A stretch of DNA of 64,000 nucleotides, taken from the NCBI RefSeq assembly GCF_000722765.2, contig NZ_CP028415.1, forward strand, positions 1,878,108 through 1,942,107, read 5' to 3'. This DNA is from Streptococcus mitis. GTDB taxonomy: Bacteria > Bacillota > Bacilli > Lactobacillales > Streptococcaceae. The position numbers and the translations under genes were made by a program. Shown here piece by piece: positions 11,184 through 17,898 of the stretch. Position 1 is the stretch's first letter. The number at the start of each line of letters is the position of its first letter. The notes under the pieces are model-generated. The model saw only the letters and a program-made list of their open reading frames with translations. It was not told the origin of the DNA and made no database searches.

Positions 11184-12109
11184 CACTGTCCCCCTCCATC
11201 AGGTAATTTTTGAGCTATTTTACTTTTAAAGACTACCTTATGATCTATATCATATCCGGACATTTCGTAGACTTTCCAATACTCTTCTCTAATTTTTAAT
11301 AATCTATTTTTTGAAACACTACCACTAAGCTCTACTACTCCGTTCAAAATTGGTGAATTCAAGTCTGCACTCACTTGCTTCATCCACATGGTATTGCTCT
11401 CTTCTCGAGATATCTCTTCTATATGGTAGGCCAACATCTCTGCCATTTGAGAAAAAATAATCAGAAGTTCTAACAAACTATAATAATTCTTTTCTAGACT
11501 ACCTACACCACTATATTCAATATCTTTGATCAATACTTGCTCTGCTTTACAAGATATACTACTATCTGAAAACTCAACATCGTATATATCATGTTGTCTA
11601 TCTCTCAAATGAGTTGATAAAAAATCTCTACCTTGTTCTCCTATAGCAGCTACATTTTCCATACATTCTAATAATTGATATCCTAAACAAACTTTCATAT
11701 CCATTACCAAGCAATCAAATTCAATTACTTGGTTCGTCATTTTGAAATTTTGTAATTCTAATTTTAAATTTACCAATTCTTCTATAGCTTTTATCCCTGA
11801 CTTTATCTCACAATGGCTTAACCTATACTGATTTAAGCTCACTCCCATTCTTTTCAGTATTTCACTTCCAAATAAATGAGCTAATACTATTCCATCTAAT
11901 GTACTCAGGTGCTGCTGTATGATTTCAGATTGTTTACTAGACCACAAACCTTCTTGATGAAGAGACCCAACCCCTTCTAAAATATTTTTCAACTTATACT
12001 CAATGAAAATCAAAGAGCAAACTAGGAAGCTAGCCGCAGGCTGTACTTGAGTACGGCAAGGCGACGCTGACGTAGTTTGAATTTGATTTTCGAAGAGTAT
12101 TAACTTCAT
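11183..12109 (-). CDS. AvrD-like protein with BOX-encoded N-terminal segment
   Basis: I tentatively relate this 308-residue protein to the AvrD family, whose Pseudomonas member is required for syringolide (acyl-sugar lactone) production. The resemblance is from recognition of the HLSTLDGIVLAHLFGSEIL region and overall length, and I could not search. The ATG at 12109 follows AGAGGACG. Immediately after the first two codons, roughly 36 codons are read from a BOX element (11995-12101) without a stop, and native-looking sequence resumes at LKNILEGVGS. The true N terminus may therefore be altered or lost. It is the first gene of a four-gene cassette with a P-loop protein and an ABC exporter. Confidence 0.5.
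   Translation of the reverse strand: MKLILFENQIQTTSASPCRTQVQPAASFLVCSLIFIEYKLKNILEGVGSLHQEGLWSSKQSEIIQQHLSTLDGIVLAHLFGSEILKRMGVSLNQYRLSHCEIKSGIKAIEELVNLKLELQNFKMTNQVIEFDCLVMDMKVCLGYQLLECMENVAAIGEQGRDFLSTHLRDRQHDIYDVEFSDSSISCKAEQVLIKDIEYSGVGSLEKNYYSLLELLIIFSQMAEMLAYHIEEISREESNTMWMKQVSADLNSPILNGVVELSGSVSKNRLLKIREEYWKVYEMSGYDIDHKVVFKSKIAQKLPDGGGQ
11995..12101 (-). repeat. BOX element (boxA-boxC) inside a coding frame
   Basis: Short BOX element lacking boxB. On the + strand it begins TATACTCAATGAAAATCAAA (boxC end) and ends CGAAGAGTAT (boxA end), with GGCAAGGCGACGCTGACG, the typing-primer core, in between. With a duplicated TA its length would be 108 bases, a multiple of three, which explains how the AvrD-like frame stays open through it. 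Confidence 0.93.
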
Positions 12110-12153
12110 AAGTCGTCCTCTTATACCCTCTACCAAAATAGCGATTTTTATTG

Positions 12154-12194
12154 TCTCCAAGTAAATAATCTACTGTTAGCATATCCTTCTCCAA
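12154..12194 (-). promoter_or_regulatory. Upstream region of the AvrD-like cassette with a TTGGAGA direct repeat
   Basis: The heptamer TTGGAGA occurs twice on the minus strand (complements of 12188-12194 and 12154-12160), 34 bases apart start to start. The first copy could also act as a -35 with TAGATT 16 bases on. It might be a binding site for the neighbouring LuxR-type regulator; this is a weak call. Confidence 0.25.
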
Positions 12195-12222
12195 TCTTTT
12201 AAACTGATTCTATCTTAAACAA

Positions 12223-12271
12223 AAAAAGACAAGAAAGAATCCGTAATTTACGAAAACCTTCTTGCCTTTTT
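12223..12271 (-). terminator. Terminator after the response regulator gene
   Basis: On the minus strand AAAAGGCAAGAA pairs imperfectly with TTCTTGTCTTTTTTT across a 20-base loop. It ends the kinase-regulator transcript before the AvrD-like cassette begins. Confidence 0.6.
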
Positions 12272-12280
12272 AGGATAAAA

Positions 12281-12886
12281 TTATAAAGACACTAGATTTA
12301 ATCGAATAGCCTCACGTACAGCTCCAACTCTACTCGTCACTCCCAACTTTGAACAAATATTTGAAACATGGGTATCTACTGTTCTCCTGCTGACAAATAA
12401 ACTATTTGCTATCTTTTCATTAGAATATTCTTTTACAATAAGTTCCAATACACTTAACTCCGTATCTGTCAATAGATTATTTTCTTGCTTTTCTAACAAA
12501 CCATCTGGGATAACATGATTGCCCTTATAAACAGCATAAATTGCACTTTTAACATCCAAATAAGAACTTTCTTTGGGTAAAAAAGCTTGAATCCCAAAGT
12601 CCATCGCTCTCTTATGTAACAAAGTGTCATAAAATCCTGATAAAAGAACTATCTTTGGAACTGTATTCAGAAATCTATTTATTTGACTAATAACATCAAA
12701 TGCCGTTACTCCTTTCAGCATAAAATCCATAACTAGCACATCTACCTTTTCATGCTTGAGACAAAGAAGTAAATCTGCTACTTCTGTATAGGAACCAACA
12801 ATTTTAAAGTCATCTTCCTTTAAAAAATAGTTCTCCAATCCTTGTAATACTAAACTGTGATCATCAATCAAAACCAAACGAATCAT
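12281..12886 (-). CDS. LuxR/NarL-type response regulator
   Basis: A 201-residue regulator with a receiver domain (acidic pair Asp8/Asp9, phospho-acceptor Asp54 in VLVMDFMLKG, lysine in FLPKESS) and a C-terminal LuxR helix-turn-helix around residues 140-195 (NEKIANSLFVSRRTVDTHVS). Its 5' end overlaps the kinase gene by 23 bases, so they are a translationally coupled pair. The obvious candidate targets are the AvrD-like/ABC cassette directly downstream and its own promoter; this is inferred from position. Confidence 0.92.
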   Translation of the reverse strand: MIRLVLIDDHSLVLQGLENYFLKEDDFKIVGSYTEVADLLLCLKHEKVDVLVMDFMLKGVTAFDVISQINRFLNTVPKIVLLSGFYDTLLHKRAMDFGIQAFLPKESSYLDVKSAIYAVYKGNHVIPDGLLEKQENNLLTDTELSVLELIVKEYSNEKIANSLFVSRRTVDTHVSNICSKLGVTSRVGAVREAIRLNLVSL

Positions 12887-14624
12887 TTTTCTTCCCTTCT
12901 ATAGGTATTCGTATCTTCACACTTGTAGGTTCTATATTTATCTGAACAGTTCCCCCCAATAAATGAACCTTCTCTACAATTCTATTTAAACCAAAATGAT
13001 ATTCATTAGACTGATAGTTTCCCTTAAAAATACCATCATCTATAACTACAATTGATAAAATCTTTTCTTTTGTAGATAAATCTACAGTAATTTCTCTAGC
13101 ATTCCCATGAAGAATACTATTATTTACTAGTTCTTTAACTGTCCTTAATACAAACGTGCCCACTTTATCATTAACTTTTTCTTCATCTATTGAAAAAGTT
13201 GTCATAATCGAAACAGTTTCCATCTTCATGAATTGGTTTAATATGCTAGTAATAGATTCTTTCAGCCCTAATTCATGCACCATTAAGGGATAGATATTGG
13301 AACATAAATCTCTTAATTCAAAGACAATATCATCCAACATCTCTAATAAAGCTACCCTATTAATTTGTTCACTAATTTCTAACTGCTTTTTATAATAAAT
13401 AACCTTCTGAATTGTAGTATCATGTATAAACGTTGCAATTTCTTCCCTCTCCAATTCAGTAGCTACAAAAGTATGAAAACTACTAAAGATTCCCTCCATT
13501 TTATGACTAATCAACATCATTTTTCTTATTTCAGGTAACAAAGCTAGCGAAAAAAGAAAAGTGTAAAGAACGAAAAAAATTGGAGAAAATTCTCTTAATA
13601 ACAGACTAAAAAGAATAATTAAACTAGTAAAAAAAACGGCAAATATCAAGTTATATATGAACGGGTTCCACTTCCAAGCAACATATATCATTCGCTCTAG
13701 TATCAAGTTATTTACAATAGAGAACAAAATAAGCAACAATAGAGGAATACTATAAATAAACGAAACTTCCTTACCAATCGGAAAAATATATCCAAAAAAT
13801 AGAGGAAATAAGGCAAGAACTGCTAAAAATAAGGTATGAATTGGCAACATTTCTCTTATCTGAGAGTAACTTATAAGCATCTTTAACAGCAGGATAACTA
13901 AAAAGAAAAATACTAAATAAAATACCCCCCTAGAAAAAAAGATAGTCAAAAAATCAATGGGCTGTATAAGATTATAAACAAACAAAAGTTGAGTGATGAG
14001 TGAATAGCCCAGTATAATACGAGAAAAGTTAGAAATGGTTGAACCTTTTATCTTCAGGACTAACACTCTAATGAAAATATCCATGAATAATGGAAATAAA
14101 GTCAAGTATGAAATTAATAGACTACGACCAAATACATCTCCTATACTTGATGGAATAATCGATAATAACATCAGACTAGTATAAATAATAAAATAAAAAT
14201 ATCGTTTTCCAGTTTTTCCTCTACTTCTCCCTTTTATGTATAAGCGAAATAACAGTAGAATCAGAAAAGCAATGGTTGATAAAACAAGAAAGATAATTTG
14301 GCTTGATTTCCCAGATTCTATTATTAAATTCTTTGAAATTCCTCTATCTAACACTGTCACAGAATGAAGCGGTTCAACAATTAAGAATCGAGATAATAAG
14401 AAATTACTATCTGGACTCTGACCGTCTATTTGTATAATTGATGACCCTATTATCTCTTGATGATTTGCAAAGCTTCCCAGATTATGGACTTGTCTAACTA
14501 TCCACTCATTATCATGTTTATCTACGGTGATTCCACTGTACGTTCGGTTAAATATTGAAAACGAAAAATAAAAAAAGAAAATAAATAACAAAACAAAATA
14601 AAATCGAAACATTTTTGACTTCAT
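12864..14624 (-). CDS. ComP-like membrane histidine kinase
   Basis: A 586-residue sensor kinase. One N-terminal helix leads to a short extracytoplasmic segment (about 25-105) containing GSSIIQIDGQSPDSN, which looks PDZ-like. About eight membrane helices follow (110-390). His401 in FIHDTTIQ is the likely phospho-acceptor of a HisKA_3-type dimerisation domain, and the ATPase domain has ELVNNSILHGNA and VVIDDGIF. This layout matches Bacillus ComP, which senses a modified peptide, but the ligand here is unknown. The ATG at 14624 is chosen because GGAG precedes it; an ATG 24 bases upstream has no good site. Confidence 0.85.
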   Translation of the reverse strand: MKSKMFRFYFVLLFIFFFYFSFSIFNRTYSGITVDKHDNEWIVRQVHNLGSFANHQEIIGSSIIQIDGQSPDSNFLLSRFLIVEPLHSVTVLDRGISKNLIIESGKSSQIIFLVLSTIAFLILLLFRLYIKGRSRGKTGKRYFYFIIYTSLMLLSIIPSSIGDVFGRSLLISYLTLFPLFMDIFIRVLVLKIKGSTISNFSRIILGYSLITQLLFVYNLIQPIDFLTIFFSRGVFYLVFFFLVILLLKMLISYSQIREMLPIHTLFLAVLALFPLFFGYIFPIGKEVSFIYSIPLLLLILFSIVNNLILERMIYVAWKWNPFIYNLIFAVFFTSLIILFSLLLREFSPIFFVLYTFLFSLALLPEIRKMMLISHKMEGIFSSFHTFVATELEREEIATFIHDTTIQKVIYYKKQLEISEQINRVALLEMLDDIVFELRDLCSNIYPLMVHELGLKESITSILNQFMKMETVSIMTTFSIDEEKVNDKVGTFVLRTVKELVNNSILHGNAREITVDLSTKEKILSIVVIDDGIFKGNYQSNEYHFGLNRIVEKVHLLGGTVQINIEPTSVKIRIPIEGKKNDSFGFD

Positions 14625-14757
14625 TGTTTGCAACACTCCACATTTCACTTGATATTGATGTTTATTCTACCATTTTTTCATTCAATAAAACAGGTTTTAT
14701 AGTTAAATTTATTCTTTTTTCTTTCGAAATATAACTGATACAATCTTCTAGTAGGTA

Positions 14758-14981
14758 AAATCCTACCTGATTTGACCTTTGAAGACAAGATGAAAATTGC
14801 CTACGAACACTTGAAACGCTTGATTAACCTCAAAGGGGAAAATGTCGCAGTTCGTGAATTCCGTGGCCTCGCTCCTCACTACCTCCGTGGAACATCTGGC
14901 GCTGCCAAACTTCGTGGAGCCATTTCACAAGCTAGCACTCTAGCAGAGATTGAAGCTCTCTTGCAATTGGATAAGGCTTAA
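14758..14981 (+). pseudogene. dusB 3'-end fragment (right copy of direct repeat)
   Basis: Encodes only the last 73 or so residues of the tRNA-dihydrouridine synthase in the same frame as dusB, ending at the same stop. A single residue differs in the shared segment (Lys for Thr in EHLKRL). It lacks the catalytic barrel, so it is a remnant. The simplest reading is that it is the former end of the resident dusB gene, displaced when the island entered with its own dusB 3' end. Confidence 0.9.
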
Positions 14982-14988
14982 TAGTTTA

Positions 14989-15022
14989 AAACCCGTAACT
15001 CTCTTAAAGGTTACGGGTTTTT
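14989..15022 (+). terminator. Terminator after the dusB fragment
   Basis: AACCCGTAAC and GTTACGGGTT form a strong stem followed by a T run. It is probably the original terminator of the resident dusB transcript. Confidence 0.85.
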
Positions 15023-15051
15023 GATTGTAAAAGCTTAAATACTGAGGATTA

Positions 15052-15750
15052 TTATTGATTCAAAGCAACACTGGAAACCTTACCATCCGCTCCTGTTGTA
15101 ATTTGGATGACTTTTCCTCCACCGATTTTGGCATTATACTTACCATCATCAAGAGTATAAGAATAGCCTTTGATAGAGTAGTTTTCTTTCTTTCCATCAG
15201 AAGATTCTACTGTAAATTGACCGCCGGATGAAACTGTGATAGTTTCGCCATTTGCTCCCTTCCAATTACCCGCTGCAGCTGAGAAATCACCATCTACCAT
15301 GGTTAAAACACCCTTGTAGCGTTTATTTTGCTCTGCTTGCTTGTCTTGAAGTTTGCGGTCAGTTGTAGGATCATAGCTTGATTGGTTAGACTGGACTTGA
15401 GGAGCCTGTTGAGTTGAAGGAGCCTGAGCAGGAGTTTGTTGACTAGCCGCCTGTTGATTAGCCACTTCTTGACCTTGTCTTTGCTCTGGTGCAGGTGCCG
15501 CTTGTGATGGCGTTGCAGTTGCTGAAGATTGATCAGTAGATGCCTTGGCCTTTTCAGATGAAGCTGAACTTGAGGACTTCTGAGTCTTGCTTTCTTTGTT
15601 AGAAGAGGTTGCTTTAGAACTTGATGACTGGCTTGTCTTAGCAGAACTGCTTGCTTGAGTTGTTTCCTTTTTATTTCCACAAGCTCCTAATAGCAAGGTA
15701 GAAGCCAATACAGTTGCTGCCATCAATTTGATATAGGTTTTCTTTTTCAT
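15052..15750 (-). CDS. Surface lipoprotein with Ser/Gln-rich linker
   Basis: A 232-residue predicted lipoprotein of unknown function. The signal peptide ends in the lipobox LLGAC with Cys24 as the lipidated residue. Residues 30-140 are low complexity, first Ser/Lys/Thr-rich and then Gln/Pro/Ala-rich, which is typical of a wall-spanning linker. The C-terminal 80 residues form a small glycine-rich beta domain (GNWKGANGETITVSSGG) that repeats in streptococcal surface proteins. It is monocistronic and divergent from the next small gene. A role in the envelope is likely; nothing more specific can be said. Confidence 0.8.
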   Translation of the reverse strand: MKKKTYIKLMAATVLASTLLLGACGNKKETTQASSSAKTSQSSSSKATSSNKESKTQKSSSSASSEKAKASTDQSSATATPSQAAPAPEQRQGQEVANQQAASQQTPAQAPSTQQAPQVQSNQSSYDPTTDRKLQDKQAEQNKRYKGVLTMVDGDFSAAAGNWKGANGETITVSSGGQFTVESSDGKKENYSIKGYSYTLDDGKYNAKIGGGKVIQITTGADGKVSSVALNQ

Positions 15751-15966
15751 TTTTCTACTCCTTTGTAATACTTTAGAAATATAAAGAAATCTTTTTGTAA
15801 TATAATTGTAACACTCGGATTTGAATATGTCAACAATTTATCTAAACTATTTTAAAAATCTTAAATACTTTAGATACATTTACTCCTACTACTCTTCTAT
15901 TCGTAATAAAACAGAAAAACAGGAGATTTTTCTATTAAAAATTTGAATTTATTTTTGTGTAATCGC

Positions 15967-15995
15967 TTGCATCTTCAACTGCAAAGGAATATAAT
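15967..15995 (+). promoter_or_regulatory. Sigma-A promoter of the small membrane protein gene
   Basis: TTGCAT (15967-15972) and TATAAT (15990-15995) are 17 bases apart, followed by an AGGAGGTG ribosome site before the ATG at 16029. The rest of the 278-base divergent gap is AT-rich with no clear feature. Confidence 0.75.
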
Positions 15996-16028
15996 AACAT
16001 TGAAATAGAATATAGGAGGTGTAGGCTT

Positions 16029-16259
16029 ATGTTAAACAAGTATTACAAGTATCTTCCTTGGTTGATTGTGACAGCTATTGTCTCTTATCAATCAGCAACT
16101 TACTATGCGCGAACTGCATTTGATGTGTTTTATCTGACTACAATCTTTTTGATTTTCTATATCGCTTTGTTAGTTTTGCATGAGAAATATCTCAAGCAAC
16201 GATACAAAGACTTCTTTACTCACATATTGAGCAATTCTAAGAAAGATAGCCACCCATAA
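16029..16259 (+). CDS. Small membrane protein, unknown function
   Basis: A 76-residue protein with two predicted membrane helices (about 9-25 and 32-52) and a basic, Lys-rich C terminus that is probably cytoplasmic. A strong promoter and ribosome site precede it, so it is very likely a real gene. I recognise no family. It stands alone between the lipoprotein gene and the NAD-salvage operon. Confidence 0.75.
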   Translation: MLNKYYKYLPWLIVTAIVSYQSATYYARTAFDVFYLTTIFLIFYIALLVLHEKYLKQRYKDFFTHILSNSKKDSHP

Positions 16260-16303
16260 AAGCAGCGGTCACAACACAAAACCATCTCATGATGGTACAT
16301 AAA

Positions 16304-16336
16304 GAGGTCGGGAACTTTTTCCCGGCCTCGCTTTTT
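16304..16336 (+). terminator. Terminator, possibly serving both directions
   Basis: GAGGTCGGGAA and TTCCCGGCCTC form a GC-rich stem followed by a T run on the + strand. It also overlaps the stop of the convergent Nudix gene by two bases. Confidence 0.8.
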
Positions 16337-17108
16337 ATTTCAATCGATAGGTTTTTCTTGGTTTCTTTTTAGGTACTCGTTTGAGTCCAACCTCTTCTAC
16401 ATATTCTCCGTATTTTACGAGAAAGTTATTGCTGACGATGGGACGACCGGGGTTGATAAGATTGACCAGTTCAGTCCCTTCATAGACAGTGAACTCCTCC
16501 TCCAGCAGATAAAGGAAGGTCGGATTCCAGTCGAGACGGCCTTGGATTCGTTTGATGGATTCTTGGATAATGGCATAATGGTCAAAAGCGAAGGCTTGCT
16601 CCTCCAACTCTACTCCCTCTAGGTAGCATTTTCCTGTCTGAAAATCGACATCTACGAAAACGACATCCTTGGCATCGTCTCCTGCTTGAACAAGTTCTAA
16701 TGCACGACTAGGCAGATAAACCAAGTGGGCAATGGTCACTGTCCAGCCCCGTGGGTCACGGCCGGGAGTCGATACGGTCATCAATTGCTCGATTTTTTCC
16801 AAAGGAAGATCGAGATTGACTTCTTCTCTCACCTCACGCTGACAGGCATGCGCAGCATCTTCGCCCTTGTCCATAAATCCTCCAACCAAGGCCAAACAGT
16901 TTTGATAAGGGTGAGCCTTGCGGCGAATTAATAAGAGCTTGATCTTTCCTTCAACAAAGCAGTAGGCTACCATATCCACTGTCACACTTGGTTTTTCGTA
17001 TTGAGGGAGTTCCTGCTTGTAGTACCAATCCAAAAACTCCTCCTGACTGGCATGGATTTCAAAATATTCTTTTTCCGTCATCCCTGCTGGAATCATCGTT
17101 TCCGTCAT
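16335..17108 (-). CDS. Nudix protein with C-terminal winged-helix-like domain (NrtR-like)
   Basis: A 257-residue protein. The Nudix box is seen in GFMDKGEDAAHACQREVREE: catalytic Arg and Glu residues are kept, while the usual final Gly is Asn. Residues about 175-257 are basic and resemble the winged helix of NrtR, the Nudix-derived regulator of NAD genes. It ends an operon with nadR and pnuC, which supports a role in NAD metabolism. It could be an active ADP-ribose or NADH pyrophosphatase, a regulator that binds ADP-ribose, or both. Confidence 0.75.
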   Translation of the reverse strand: MTETMIPAGMTEKEYFEIHASQEEFLDWYYKQELPQYEKPSVTVDMVAYCFVEGKIKLLLIRRKAHPYQNCLALVGGFMDKGEDAAHACQREVREEVNLDLPLEKIEQLMTVSTPGRDPRGWTVTIAHLVYLPSRALELVQAGDDAKDVVFVDVDFQTGKCYLEGVELEEQAFAFDHYAIIQESIKRIQGRLDWNPTFLYLLEEEFTVYEGTELVNLINPGRPIVSNNFLVKYGEYVEEVGLKRVPKKKPRKTYRLK

Positions 17109-17109
17109 T

Positions 17110-17889
17110 TTACGCCTCCTTACGAACTGCCTTGGTCCATTGGTACCAACCTACTAGACTATTGAGTGTGTAAACCCAGTACATCCCTTGGATGTGGATA
17201 TTTTCACCCCACCAGAGGTAAATACTAAAGAGATTAGTTGCAATCCAGAAAATCCATTGCTCACGGTAGAGACGTGTCATCAAGAGCTGGCCAACACCAT
17301 TGGTCGCATCGGTAACACTATCACGGAAAGGGCGAGCACTATGGATACTTTGGTAAGCTAAGCCCATACCAATCCAGATGATAGCAGTCAAGGCTAAGTA
17401 CTTAAGCCAGTCAAGCACAGATAATTTCTTGGCCTCAAAGTGAGATTCTTCTGCTTTTCCTTGGTCATTGATACGGTTGGACAGCCAAGCATAGAGACCA
17501 ATCGGCTGCATGACAAAGAAGTAAACGGTCGTCAAGACTTCACCATAAAAAGTCGCATTCATAGCCAAAACCAAATAGATAGCAGAGTTAATGGCCCCAA
17601 AGAGATAATTGCTTGCACGCCCTTCTGCTACCAAAATAACACAGACAATCCCCGTCCAAGATGCAAACAAGCTCAGCCAGTCATGACTTTCTGTATTTTG
17701 CGTGAATTCCAAGATCAAGGGAACACTTGACAGGACGATGAGATACAACCACTGGAAAAGACTCCGGCCAACAAAGAGATCTTTACAGAGCAGGCGCATG
17801 ATTCCTGCAAAACCGATCTTGCGTGCTTCCGCATGGACATTTTTAAAGTTTTCGATAAATTGTGTGATTTTTTCAGTTAGTTTTTTCAT
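17110..17889 (-). CDS. pnuC: Nicotinamide riboside transporter PnuC
   Basis: A 259-residue integral membrane protein with about seven helices, importing nicotinamide riboside by facilitated diffusion. The central region (NYLFGAINSAIYL, LSNRINDQGKAEE) and the C-terminal YWVYTLNSLVGWYQW match the PnuC family. It lies 9 bases after nadR, whose kinase traps the imported riboside by phosphorylation, and 1 base before the Nudix gene. This neighbour set makes the assignment firm. Confidence 0.9.
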   Translation of the reverse strand: MKKLTEKITQFIENFKNVHAEARKIGFAGIMRLLCKDLFVGRSLFQWLYLIVLSSVPLILEFTQNTESHDWLSLFASWTGIVCVILVAEGRASNYLFGAINSAIYLVLAMNATFYGEVLTTVYFFVMQPIGLYAWLSNRINDQGKAEESHFEAKKLSVLDWLKYLALTAIIWIGMGLAYQSIHSARPFRDSVTDATNGVGQLLMTRLYREQWIFWIATNLFSIYLWWGENIHIQGMYWVYTLNSLVGWYQWTKAVRKEA

Positions 17890-17898
17890 ATTTTTCTC

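Noticed and set aside
12110..12160. Longer version of the AvrD-like gene starting at TTG 12160
   Set aside because: The TTG lacks a suitable ribosome site, whereas ATG 12109 has AGAGGACG at proper spacing.
6563..14757. Integrase or transposase driving the island
   Set aside because: None of the frames in the island resembles a recombinase; mobility is inferred only from the flanking duplication.
14772..14981. The 69-codon dusB fragment as a functional small gene
   Set aside because: It lacks the FMN barrel and catalytic cysteine, and its first ATG is only an internal codon of dusB.
15303..15680. A 125-codon frame inside the lipoprotein gene, same strand but another frame
   Set aside because: It arises from the low-complexity linker; the lipoprotein frame has a signal peptide, lipobox and ribosome site.
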